64,000 bases of DNA from Phycisphaerales bacterium Planc_01 (GTDB taxonomy: Bacteria; Planctomycetota; Phycisphaerae; Sedimentisphaerales; Anaerobacaceae). The notes beneath the pieces are model-generated. The model did no database searches. It had not been told where the DNA came from and saw only the letters and a list, made by a program, of their open reading frames with translations. The translations under genes and the position numbers were made by a program. The stretch spans positions 1 to 64,000 of the forward strand of contig LVBB01000054.1 in assembly GCA_001603075.1 (NCBI GenBank). The letters are read 5' to 3'. Shown here piece after piece: positions 51,716 to 59,632 of the stretch (positions within the stretch are counted from its first letter, which is position 1; each line of letters starts with the position of its first letter).

Positions 51716-51751
51716 GGTACGCCCGCGCCGCCACGGCCGGCGGCGGCGCGC

Positions 51752-53227
51752 CTATCGTTTGAACATCGACACATGGAGTCGCTTGAGCGTCCCAAACGCC
51801 TCCTTCGGCTCCAACTGGTCGGTCAGAAGACCACTGTTGGCGATCGCATCGGCCGGACTGTCGGCCAGGCTGCCATAGTTGACCGCCTCGACGAACGGCT
51901 TGCTCAGGACGATCTTGTAAAAGCGGTCCAGCCACTGCCCCTGCCGCGTCTGGTCCCATTTGCGATGCCACAGCCCGGCCACGTCCACACTGAACGGCCC
52001 TTTGCCGCTCTCGCTGGGAATCTGCACGTCCGTGATGTGCAGCGGCTTGGCAACCGGAGCGAAACAGTCCAGAATCGATGAAATTTGCATCATGTCGCGC
52101 AGGTGCATCCCGCTCTCGTCCTTGCCGAATCGCATCTGCAAACCGAACGCGTCGAAGCTGGTCCCGCTCTGAACGACCATGTCCATGTAGACGAACGGGG
52201 GGATGCTGCCCGGCGTGGTGGCGTAGTACTCGCCCCACGGGCAACTGACCTCGATGACGCGCACGGCCCGGCTGCCGGCCGCCCGCACGGCCATGTTGGC
52301 CGCCCGCGTCATCTCGAGAATCTGCTCGAAATTGAAATTGAACTGGTTGACCGCGTTCAGTCCGCTGATGACGTACCATCGATGGACGACCGCGGCGTAT
52401 CGCGACACGACCTTCGAGACGAACTGGTAGGCCGTCTCCCGCATCTTCTCGAATCCCATGCCGGAGTGCAACAGCCAGTCCGGCAGACTTTCCTTCGAGA
52501 AGCGCAGCAGCGGCCCGGCGCTGAGCACCGCCTTGCGCCGGCTCAGCATCGTGATGCAGGCGTCCAGATCGGAGAAGTCATAGTGTCCCTGCCGTGTTTC
52601 GATCCGCGCCCAGTTCACGGGCACCGTCACCGAGGCGAACAGCTCCGCCAGCTTGTCCACGTAGGCGGACTTGGTCATCAGGGCCGGATCGATCCGACAC
52701 CCGAGGCAGCCCCGGCTGAAACCGTGACTCTTGCGGCGTCGATCGAACAGCGCCTTGCCCTGACGCACCGCCAGCTTCTCGGAGTAGACCATCGCTTTGC
52801 GCAGCGACTCGTCCGCCAGTTGCGACGCCCGCTCGGGGTGGCCGATGTTCTGGATCGCGTCGATGAACTGGTCCCGCGATTCCTGCGCGACGCCCTCCAT
52901 CCCCTCGATTTCGTCGAAGAAGGACCAGTCCTCGCGCCGATTGGTGATCTGCATGAGCTTGGCCCGGACGATCTCCACGTTCAGGTTGTAGGGGCGATCC
53001 CGCTCCGGCAGACAGGTCGTCGGCAGCAGAATCCGACCGAACCCGTCGATCGGCCACAGCAGCGCCAAACCGGCCGTCTCCATATTGGAGCGGACGCACT
53101 CCACGTAGCCCTTTTTGAACCCGATCTTCGTGCGACGAACGCTGATGCCGTCCGTGCCGAACAGATAGGCGCCGCATGGCGTGAAGGCATCGACCGCTTT
53201 GCCGTCTCTGAACACTTCAAACTTCAC
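51752..53227 (-). CDS. GH10-like (xylanase-fold) protein with altered catalytic residues
   Basis: A 491-residue protein without a signal peptide. Residues about 185-450 follow the glycoside hydrolase 10 pattern: VNWARIETRQGHYDFSDLDACI, then a lead-in to a catalytic-acid strand (YVISGLNAVNQF, about 285-296), and a nucleophile strand (PLHITDVQIPS, 395-405). In GH10 these strands carry an Asn-Glu acid and a Glu nucleophile (ITEL); here they read GLN and ITD. The N-terminal 180 residues are a separate alpha/beta region. It may be a non-hydrolytic carbohydrate binder. It lies upstream of the ComEA-like and CotH genes. Confidence 0.7.
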   Translation of the reverse strand: MKFEVFRDGKAVDAFTPCGAYLFGTDGISVRRTKIGFKKGYVECVRSNMETAGLALLWPIDGFGRILLPTTCLPERDRPYNLNVEIVRAKLMQITNRREDWSFFDEIEGMEGVAQESRDQFIDAIQNIGHPERASQLADESLRKAMVYSEKLAVRQGKALFDRRRKSHGFSRGCLGCRIDPALMTKSAYVDKLAELFASVTVPVNWARIETRQGHYDFSDLDACITMLSRRKAVLSAGPLLRFSKESLPDWLLHSGMGFEKMRETAYQFVSKVVSRYAAVVHRWYVISGLNAVNQFNFNFEQILEMTRAANMAVRAAGSRAVRVIEVSCPWGEYYATTPGSIPPFVYMDMVVQSGTSFDAFGLQMRFGKDESGMHLRDMMQISSILDCFAPVAKPLHITDVQIPSESGKGPFSVDVAGLWHRKWDQTRQGQWLDRFYKIVLSKPFVEAVNYGSLADSPADAIANSGLLTDQLEPKEAFGTLKRLHVSMFKR

Positions 53228-53300
53228 TACATCGCCCCGATTTCACCGAATCTCGATCGCCCTGCGTTTTTGCGGAACGTTCGCGCCGCAGGTCGCCTGC

Positions 53301-53328
53301 ATTATAGCATCCAACGCCTCGCTCGCAA
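53301..53328 (-). promoter_or_regulatory. Predicted promoter of the GH10-like gene
   Basis: On the minus strand TTGCGA (53328-53323), 16 bases and a perfect TATAAT (53306-53301). Confidence 0.55.
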
Positions 53329-53412
53329 TGCCCAAAACCCCCGGCCGGCGGCCTTGCGGCCTTGTGCATCGACAGGGCGTCACCGGCCCCCTCGCCCGCC
53401 AGAGCATCCGGA

Positions 53413-53883
53413 TCAGTTCGCGGGCGCCTCGCTGGTGCCGTAGACGCTGTAGCATTTGAGCTGGGTATCGCTGAGCAGAGTCGAGGTCTCGATGAGCCGG
53501 GCCACAAGGCCGATCTGGGCGAACAGGGCCTCGGCCAGGTTCATCTGGTCGCGCGTCCACACCGAATCGTGCGGCGCCAGAAGCAGAACGAGATACCCGC
53601 AGTTGGTGTGCTCGGTGGCCAGTTGCGCCGTCACGACAATCCCGTTGTCCGTGGTCGCGAAGGCCGGCTCGAAACCGTCGTCCACCTTGCCCCAGAGGTC
53701 TTCGAGGACGGTCTCCCCGGGGTGATGCCGGTCGAACGCCTCGGGGTCGCTGGCCCAGCAGTTGCCGTTACGGTCCATGATCGACAGGATCGGACCGTTC
53801 TCGGCCAGGACGTCGAACACCTGCCGGGCCACCCGCTCACAGAGGGTATAGCCGGCCGAGAACAGCGCATCGTACATATCCAT
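53413..53883 (-). CDS. Unknown protein, GAF-like (156 aa)
   Basis: A 156-residue protein with GAAGGAG before ATG 53883. An alpha/beta arrangement, ILSIMDRNGNCWASD, GIVVTAQLATEHTNCGYLVLLLAPHD and a final helix pair LAEALFAQIGLVARLIE, is compatible with a small GAF/PAS-type sensor. I do not recognise a named family. It lies on the same strand and downstream of HATPase and STAS genes (gap 209 bases), so it may feed into that switch. No membrane segment. Confidence 0.7.
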   Translation of the reverse strand: MDMYDALFSAGYTLCERVARQVFDVLAENGPILSIMDRNGNCWASDPEAFDRHHPGETVLEDLWGKVDDGFEPAFATTDNGIVVTAQLATEHTNCGYLVLLLAPHDSVWTRDQMNLAEALFAQIGLVARLIETSTLLSDTQLKCYSVYGTSEAPAN

Positions 53884-54092
53884 CGAGCTGACTCCTTCAC
53901 GTCATCGGGAAAACCGATTCATCGGGAAGGACTTCGACCAGATGGGAGTCGGACTTTGCCGCCGGTCCGATCGGCGGCCGCAAGCGGGCCCTGGCGGCCT
54001 TCGACCACGAAAGACAAGAGACTTATGGGACGGTCCGGTCGATCTCCGCGGGAAGTCGAACGGGACGAAACCGGCCGACGACGAGGTCTCCC

Positions 54093-54545
54093 TCAGCCGG
54101 CGGCAACGTCACTCCGGCCGGCGATCGGCCTGTCCTTGTAGCGAACCATGTGGACGCCGTTGCCGCGCTCGTTGTATTCAAAGACATGCATGTACGCGCT
54201 CATCAGCAACAGTCCCCGCCCCTCCGGACGATAGAGGTTCTCTCCCACGCGCGGGTCCGGGATGCTCTGCGGGTCGAACCCCACCCCCTGATCCTCGATG
54301 GCGATCTCCACCTTCTCCTCATCGACCGTGTAATCCACAGTCACGGTCTTGAGCGGATCCATCTTGTTGCCATGCTTGACCGCATTGACGAACGCCTCCT
54401 CGACCGCCAGGTGAACGGCGAAGACGTCGTCCTTGGCGAACCCTTTCTCCTCCATCGCCGACAGGATCTGCCGGCAGGGAAGGCTGATGGCGGACGCCTT
54501 GCTCTGAACAACAATCGAACCGTGAATCGGCGCCTCGGACGCCAT
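54093..54545 (-). CDS. Serine-protein kinase / anti-sigma factor (RsbW/SpoIIAB-like HATPase)
   Basis: The 150-residue protein starts at ATG 54545 with GGAAGGTG upstream. GHKL ATPase motifs are HLAVEEAFVNAVKHGN (N box), EDQGVGFDP (G1) and GRGLLLMSAYM (G2). In RsbW-type switches this domain holds a sigma factor and phosphorylates a STAS partner. The STAS gene lies 83 bases upstream. No sigma factor gene is present in the window. Confidence 0.9.
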   Translation of the reverse strand: MASEAPIHGSIVVQSKASAISLPCRQILSAMEEKGFAKDDVFAVHLAVEEAFVNAVKHGNKMDPLKTVTVDYTVDEEKVEIAIEDQGVGFDPQSIPDPRVGENLYRPEGRGLLLMSAYMHVFEYNERGNGVHMVRYKDRPIAGRSDVAAG

Positions 54546-54628
54546 AACGTCACACCTTCCCGTGTACAGAGATCGAGAACCGGAGCGAACCGACCGGGTC
54601 ATCCGCCGGGGCCGCGTCCACGCAGGGC

Positions 54629-54997
54629 CTATCGGCGATCGGCAAAACTCTGCGTCGCGCTGTCCACGCTCTCATAGATATCGAATATGTTCGTCAACCG
54701 GGTGATTTTGAAGACCTCGTAGATTCCGGGGTGGATGTTGGCCAGCTTCAGTTGCCCTCCCTGCTCGGCGACGCGCTTGCTGACACGAATCAACAGGCCC
54801 AGGACCGCCGACGAAAGGAACCGGACGTGTCGAAAGTCAAGGACCAGATGGACACGGCCGGCCTGTTCGATGACCGCCTCGATGGATTCACGCAGGGCGC
54901 GCACATCCGTGTCTTCCAGAATCTTGTCATCGGTGAATGCCACCACGGTGGCACCCTCCAGGTACTCTACACTCACGCGAGGCTGAATGGCAGCCAT
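54629..54997 (-). CDS. Anti-anti-sigma factor (STAS domain, RsbV/SpoIIAA-like)
   Basis: A 122-residue STAS-fold protein. The phospho-acceptor loop is FLSSAVLGLLI (Ser near residue 60), the core strands are ATVVAFTDDKIL and VHLVLDFRHV. When dephosphorylated such proteins capture the HATPase partner and free a sigma factor. First gene of the operon with the HATPase gene; a TTGACA promoter lies 42 bases upstream. Confidence 0.9.
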   Translation of the reverse strand: MAAIQPRVSVEYLEGATVVAFTDDKILEDTDVRALRESIEAVIEQAGRVHLVLDFRHVRFLSSAVLGLLIRVSKRVAEQGGQLKLANIHPGIYEVFKITRLTNIFDIYESVDSATQSFADRR

Positions 54998-55038
54998 AGC
55001 TCAGGTCTCCCCAATAAAGGACGCCAAGAAACGCGACC

Positions 55039-55067
55039 ATCGTAGGACCCACCGGCCATCGTGTCAA
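55039..55067 (-). promoter_or_regulatory. Predicted promoter of the STAS-HATPase operon
   Basis: On the minus strand a perfect TTGACA (55067-55062) is followed by 17 bases and TACGAT (55044-55039). Confidence 0.6.
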
Positions 55068-55437
55068 GATTTTTGGATGACGCCCGGATTTTTGCCTGCG
55101 TCTGCCCGCCATCGAATGGGGATTTGTTGCCGGGACGGGGCGGACAAATTCCCATTTTTCTGACAAGAAATCTCTTGCTATTGGCCGCAAACCGTAGATA
55201 CTAATACCGCTTTCGCGCCGTCGCAGCCTTGGTGTCGTCGGCGGCCGATGCAACACGGACAGGCAATCGTGGGGTCTATTGAGATATCCTGAATCGCAGT
55301 AGTCACTCTTCCGGCGGTGCGCGTTCCATGGGTGGAGGCGGCCGTTCGGCCCCACGGCCCGGACGGGGCCAGGGCAATCGCCCGGCAGAGGATGAAAAGG
55401 AATCACCGTAGTTCTGGAAGGACAGAAGGAGAACAGC
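55068..55437. other. Divergent gap between the STAS operon and the Rrf2 gene
   Basis: No open frame with coding character is seen. The plus-strand region 55175-55215 is AT-rich (TTGCTA and TACTAA boxes about 18 bases apart), a weak promoter candidate for the Rrf2 gene, whose ribosome site GAAGGAG lies just before 55438. Confidence 0.45.
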
Positions 55438-55839
55438 ATGAGAGTCAGCAGATCGACAGGGTATGCCCTTTTGGCGGTTGGTTACATTGCCCGGCATCAG
55501 GGCAAAGGGGTGGTGTTGTCACAGAATATCTCGAAGGAATACGATATCCCGCTGGAATACCTGCTCAAGATCCTGCAACAACTGGTGCGTGCGAATGTGC
55601 TGCGCAGCAAGCGCGGACCGCGCGGCGGTTTCTCCCTGGCCAAACCCACGAACAAGATCACCATGCTGGAGATCATCGAGGCGGTGGACGGCCCGCTGAC
55701 GGGGGAGTTGAATCTGGCCGAGCAGGCGGGCAAGGACAAGTACGGCGTCAAGGCCGAACAGGCCTACAACAAGGCCATTTCTCAGGCGAGGAACGTCTTC
55801 CAGAAGGCCAAGCTTTCGACCCTGCTGGCGACGAAATAG
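55438..55839 (+). CDS. Rrf2-family transcriptional regulator without Fe-S cysteines
   Basis: A 133-residue winged-helix regulator: MRVSRSTGYALLAVGYIARH at the start, IPLEYLLKILQQLVRANVLRSKRGPRGGFSLAKP as recognition helix and wing. IscR-type members bind a 2Fe-2S cluster with three Cys between residues about 90-110; none is present here (no Cys at all). It must use another signal, or act without a cluster. GAAGGAG lies 6 bases before the ATG. Divergent from the STAS operon; MazG gene follows in 88 bases. Confidence 0.92.
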   Translation: MRVSRSTGYALLAVGYIARHQGKGVVLSQNISKEYDIPLEYLLKILQQLVRANVLRSKRGPRGGFSLAKPTNKITMLEIIEAVDGPLTGELNLAEQAGKDKYGVKAEQAYNKAISQARNVFQKAKLSTLLATK

Positions 55840-55927
55840 AGCGGTCGCGTGGCCGGTTCCGCTGTCGTGGGAACGGCCGCTGTCGAGGGGTTCTCAGGTC
55901 GCGCGGGGCTTGGAGTGTGCGCCGAAC

Positions 55928-56200
55928 ATGCAGATTCGCGAGTTTCAGGAGCTGATCGCCCGCAAGTACAAGGAGCGGGACACCGAACGCGGAGTCTCTC
56001 GCACCTTCCTGTGGTTCATCGAGGAGGTCGGCGAGCTCGCCACGGCCCTGGCCTCGCAGGACCATGAGAACCGGGTGGAGGAGTTTGCCGACGTCTTCGC
56101 CTGGCTCTGCACGCTGGCGAACATCACGGACGTCGACCTCGAGCAGGCCTGCCGCAAGTACACCGAAGGCCGCGTCAAGGACGGGTTCAAGCCCAAGTAG
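55928..56200 (+). CDS. MazG-type nucleotide pyrophosphohydrolase
   Basis: From ATG 55928 the protein has 90 residues. The metal-binding helices carry FLWFIEEVGELATAL and EEFADVFAWL, the EExxE/ExxD pattern of all-alpha NTP pyrophosphatases. Such enzymes remove non-canonical or stress nucleotides. It has a single MazG unit, shorter than E. coli MazG. An upstream TTG at 55910 is possible. It is convergent with the transporter gene (9-base gap). Confidence 0.88.
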   Translation: MQIREFQELIARKYKERDTERGVSRTFLWFIEEVGELATALASQDHENRVEEFADVFAWLCTLANITDVDLEQACRKYTEGRVKDGFKPK

Positions 56201-56209
56201 CGCGGTCCG

Positions 56210-57739
56210 TCACTCGCGGTCTGCTCCCTCGGGTGGCCCGCCCCGCCAGGGCAGGCCCGACAACCCGAATGCGAAGATGTGCGTCACGAGCAGCCAGCCG
56301 ACACCGAGCACGATGACCCCGGAGATCGGGTAGTTCGCATACGGTGTCGCAAGCTCGCGAATGAGGCTGTGAACGATGGCGATCCCCAGCGCCACGGGCG
56401 TGACGAACCGAATGCAGTACATCCAAAGCTGAAGCACGACGTAATTGAACACCTTGTGACGTGCCCCGCTGAGGCCCAGGTTGGCCACAATGTGGGCCTT
56501 GAGCCGATCGGTTCGATACAGCCAGCCGACCACCAGCGCCTCGACGATCCCGACCACGATCAGTCCATAGTGATTGAGGAAGTGATCGACGATGTCCAGC
56601 CAGAAGAGCCCGACGTTCGTCGTGAACAGCAACGATCCCACGAAGCCGATTCCACAGATCGTCGTGACAATGTGCTTGCGACCGAAGGCGAACTTGTCCT
56701 GGACGGCCGAGACGAACGCTTCGATGATCGAAATCGACGAGGAAATCCCCGCAATCGCCAGCAACAGGAAGAACAGGACGCCGAAGAGTTGTCCACAGGG
56801 CAGCAGGCTGATGGCCTGCGGATAGGCGATGAAGGCCAGGCCCAGGCTGTCGCGCACGACCTCGCCGACTTCCTTGTTCTGCTGCACGGCCATGTAGCCG
56901 AGGATACTGAACACGCCGAACCCCGCAAAGACCTCATACGAACTGTTGGCGAAGGCCACGATCAGGCTGTTTCGAAAGATATTCGCCTGGCGTGCGAGAT
57001 AGGAGGAGTAGGCGATCATGATCCCGAAGCCCAGTGACAGCGAGAAAAAGATCTGTCCATAGGCGGCGATCCAGACCTTCAAGTCGGTGATCTTGGTGAA
57101 ATCGGGGGTCACATAATGGCGGACGCCGGTGCCGGCGCCCTCGAGAAACAGCGCCCAGACCACAATGCAGACTGTCACCAGAATGAGGACGGGCATCATG
57201 ATCTTGACCGCCCGTTCGATCCCTTTCTGGACACCATTGTAGGTGATGACCCAATTGACGAGCCAGATGAGGGCCACGGCGATCACGATCGGCATCTGAA
57301 AGCTGCGGATGGCCCAGATCTGATTCGGTTCGGTCCGGCCGAGAAACGCACTGAAGAACGTGCCGGGGTCGTCGCCCCAGGCCTTCGTCAGCGAGAAACG
57401 CATATAGTTGGCGCACCAGCCGATGATGACCGTGTAGTAGAGCTGGATGCCGAACATGACGAACAGCACGGCCCACCACCCCAGCCACTCCCATTTGGCG
57501 TCGATGTACCGAAACGCCTTCGGCGCCGAGGCCTCTTTGTGGTGCCCCAGGGCGAATTCCAGCATCAGGATCGGGATCCCTGCGGTGAAGAGGGCCACGA
57601 AATACGGGATGAGAAACGCGCCCCCGCCGTTCTCATAGGCGACGTAGGGGAATCGCCAGATGTTGCCCAATCCCACCGCCGAGCCGATCGCCGCCAGCAG
57701 GAATCCCAGGTTGGTGCCCCACTTGCCTCTCTCTTCCAT
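56210..57739 (-). CDS. Sodium-dependent transporter, NSS (SNF) family
   Basis: A 509-residue protein with about 12 membrane segments. The N-terminus WGTNLGFLLAAIGSAVGLGNIWRFPY is the hallmark of the neurotransmitter:sodium symporter family, with unwound-helix GNIWRFP. Members take up amino acids or related amines with Na+ (LeuT fold). Substrate not determinable. It follows the amidohydrolase gene by 43 bases, suggesting joint expression. Confidence 0.95.
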   Translation of the reverse strand: MEERGKWGTNLGFLLAAIGSAVGLGNIWRFPYVAYENGGGAFLIPYFVALFTAGIPILMLEFALGHHKEASAPKAFRYIDAKWEWLGWWAVLFVMFGIQLYYTVIIGWCANYMRFSLTKAWGDDPGTFFSAFLGRTEPNQIWAIRSFQMPIVIAVALIWLVNWVITYNGVQKGIERAVKIMMPVLILVTVCIVVWALFLEGAGTGVRHYVTPDFTKITDLKVWIAAYGQIFFSLSLGFGIMIAYSSYLARQANIFRNSLIVAFANSSYEVFAGFGVFSILGYMAVQQNKEVGEVVRDSLGLAFIAYPQAISLLPCGQLFGVLFFLLLAIAGISSSISIIEAFVSAVQDKFAFGRKHIVTTICGIGFVGSLLFTTNVGLFWLDIVDHFLNHYGLIVVGIVEALVVGWLYRTDRLKAHIVANLGLSGARHKVFNYVVLQLWMYCIRFVTPVALGIAIVHSLIRELATPYANYPISGVIVLGVGWLLVTHIFAFGLSGLPWRGGPPEGADRE

Positions 57740-57782
57740 GATCGGCCATTCTCCCCTTGGCGAAAAGCCCGGCCATCGGCTG

Positions 57783-58625
57783 CTAATCGCTCTGTCGCGC
57801 CGGCAGCGATGTCTGCGGCTTGCGTTCCGGCGGTCTGATCTGCTCGTGCTCGATGCCCAGCAACTCCAGCGAGTCCCGCTCGATCATGTTGCGGATGCTG
57901 CCGCGGGGAACGGTGGGAAGCTTGGTGTCGGACAGCAGCATGTTGAAGCCAAGAAGGGTCTCAATGCACTCGTCGGCGCTGCTCAGCGGGAACCCGCTGC
58001 CGAACAGCAGCTTGTCCATCACCCCCCGCTCGTGGGCGGCCACGACAATGTTGTAGGTCTGCCAGACCTTGCTGGGGCGAATCGTCAGGTCGGCATAGAC
58101 CCGCTCGTGCTTGCCCACCATCGACAGCGTCTGCTCGACGAACGGCACGCCCATGTTTCCGATGATGATCCTCAGTTTGGGAAAGGCTCGGGCGACCTCA
58201 TCGAGCAGGTAGGGCTGCGTATACTCGAGAATGGCCGAGGCCTTGAGGGAGTGGCTGCCGTTGTGGAAGAAGATCGGCATTCCAATCTCCTGGACGGCTT
58301 CGTAGAACCGCATGGCCCGGCTGTGCGTGGGGTGGAAGCCGGACATCGAACAATACAGGACGAACCCTTTGAACCCCAGCGTCTCGGTCAGTTCCGCCAG
58401 GTGTCTGTCGTCGATGCCATCCTCCGTCGGGTCCACGACGCCGAATCCGACCATCCGGTCGACATGTCGACCGACATACTGGCCCAGGATCCTGTTCATC
58501 TCGCCGCGTGTGGCGTCCAGTGTGGCCAGGACCACGCAGGCGTCAACCGTTTCGGCCGCGGCCAAGTGCTCCGACAGCTCGGCCTCATCCAGGGATCGAA
58601 TGTGGGTGTGACAATCAACGATCAT
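57783..58625 (-). CDS. Amidohydrolase-fold (TIM-barrel) protein with two altered active-site positions
   Basis: From ATG 58625 (GAGGAA upstream) the protein has 280 residues. The N-terminal HxH (DCHTHI, H6/H8) and FFHNGSH (H121) follow the Amidohydro_2 pattern. The next metal/acid positions do not: strand IIIGNMG has Asn157 where family members have His, and LLFGSGFP has Gly211 where they have Asp (GSDFP). Members normally hydrolyse or decarboxylate cyclic or carboxylated substrates. It could be a degenerate enzyme or a divergent one. It is co-transcribed with the transporter. Confidence 0.82.
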   Translation of the reverse strand: MIVDCHTHIRSLDEAELSEHLAAAETVDACVVLATLDATRGEMNRILGQYVGRHVDRMVGFGVVDPTEDGIDDRHLAELTETLGFKGFVLYCSMSGFHPTHSRAMRFYEAVQEIGMPIFFHNGSHSLKASAILEYTQPYLLDEVARAFPKLRIIIGNMGVPFVEQTLSMVGKHERVYADLTIRPSKVWQTYNIVVAAHERGVMDKLLFGSGFPLSSADECIETLLGFNMLLSDTKLPTVPRGSIRNMIERDSLELLGIEHEQIRPPERKPQTSLPARQSD

Positions 58626-58682
58626 CCAGTATTTCCTCGTAATCGCGGCCGTTGCCGGTGCCAAATGTCGTAAACACGCTCC

Positions 58683-58712
58683 ATCTTATGTCTTACGGCA
58701 GTTGGGCGTCAA
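58683..58712 (-). promoter_or_regulatory. Predicted promoter of the amidohydrolase-transporter operon
   Basis: On the minus strand TTGACG (58712-58707), 18 bases and TAAGAT (58688-58683) precede ATG 58625. Confidence 0.5.
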
Positions 58713-58825
58713 GGGCAATTCTCGGGCCGAGGTCGGCGCCGGCGATGGGGAGACGGGGTCGCCGCCGTAGGGGCCGCCGCAGGACAGGCCTGTGGCGATG
58801 GACCGGAACCGACTATAAAGGAGTA

Positions 58826-58855
58826 AAGACGCAGCCCGCCCGCCGCCTGCGTCTT
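58826..58855 (-). terminator. Inverted repeat, possible terminator
   Basis: A 9-bp stem AAGACGCAG/CTGCGTCTT encloses a 12-base GC-rich loop. Read on the minus strand the stem is followed by TACTCCTTTATAG, a moderately T-rich tail. No recognised gene ends before it, so it could close an unannotated RNA. Confidence 0.45.
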
Positions 58856-59159
58856 CACCCTGCCCACAGGCCACCCATGGCGGCATTCATCCACGTAGGC
58901 GTCGCCGAGCAGAGCAATGTGGATGCGAAAATCGGAATCCTTCGTTTTTTTCTGCATGGTCTGCGTTCCCGTCCCGGCCGCTGTGGACGTCGGGACGCCT
59001 TGACGGCCGGCAGACGGTGCGATAGCATACCCTCCGCAGAGACTGGCGATGGTGTTGACAGCAATCCCAGACCGCCGGCCGAGATGCGGGATATGGCCCG
59101 TTCTGATGCCCCGCATCGAATATTGGGCCGATCTGGGCGTCTGTACCGATAGACAAGAC

Positions 59160-59187
59160 AGCGGGCCTTCGACCGCAGAGGCCCGCT
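59160..59187 (+). promoter_or_regulatory. Hairpin in the leader of the zinc-ribbon gene
   Basis: An 8-bp perfect stem AGCGGGCC/GGCCCGCT with a 12-base loop ends 32 bases before ATG 59219. Without a T run it is not a typical terminator; it may shape the leader. Confidence 0.45.
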
Positions 59188-59218
59188 CGCAGACAGAGTA
59201 GGACTCCGGAGACCACGA

Positions 59219-59623
59219 ATGGACTGTCCCGCGTGCGGAAACGCCATGATTACGCTGGAACTGGCCGATGTCGAGATCGACCACTGTGTCGGCTGCGGTG
59301 GCATCTGGCTCGATGCAGGCGAGCTGGAACTGCTGATGGACGACCGGCAGAAGGCCTCGCAGTTGCTGGCCTCGTTCCAGGAAGCCCCTGCGGTCGCGGA
59401 AAAGCCCCGCAAGTGTCCCATCTGCGACAAGAAGATGGCCAAGATCGTCGTCGGACAGGCCAAACCCGCGTTGCTGCTCGACAAGTGCCGCCGGGGCGAC
59501 GGGCTGTGGTTCGACCGGGGGGAGTTGCCGGATGTCCTCCAGCGAGGCCGGCTCGACGAAGACAGTCGAATTCGGAAGCTCCTGGCCGAGATGTTCGCTC
59601 ACGACGAATCGAAGCAGAAATAA
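59219..59623 (+). CDS. zf-TFIIB-type zinc-ribbon protein
   Basis: A 134-residue cytoplasmic protein with two halves of the TFIIB-like ribbon. The first has Cys3-Cys6 and Cys23-Cys26 with GGIWLDAGELE. The second has Cys66-Cys69 and Cys90, but Gly93 replaces the fourth Cys, with DGLWFDRGEL. So only the first ribbon is expected to hold zinc. GGAG lies 9 bases before the ATG. The sialidase gene follows by 9 bases. Role unknown. Confidence 0.88.
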   Translation: MDCPACGNAMITLELADVEIDHCVGCGGIWLDAGELELLMDDRQKASQLLASFQEAPAVAEKPRKCPICDKKMAKIVVGQAKPALLLDKCRRGDGLWFDRGELPDVLQRGRLDEDSRIRKLLAEMFAHDESKQK

Positions 59624-59632
59624 GGCGCCACA

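Larger units (their letters stand above)
58713..59218. other. 506-base gap with two hairpins before the zinc-ribbon gene
   Basis: Long frames across this stretch on the minus strand have no protein-like composition. It holds the two inverted repeats listed next and a perfect TTGACA (59055-59060) without an evident -10 box. Confidence 0.45.
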
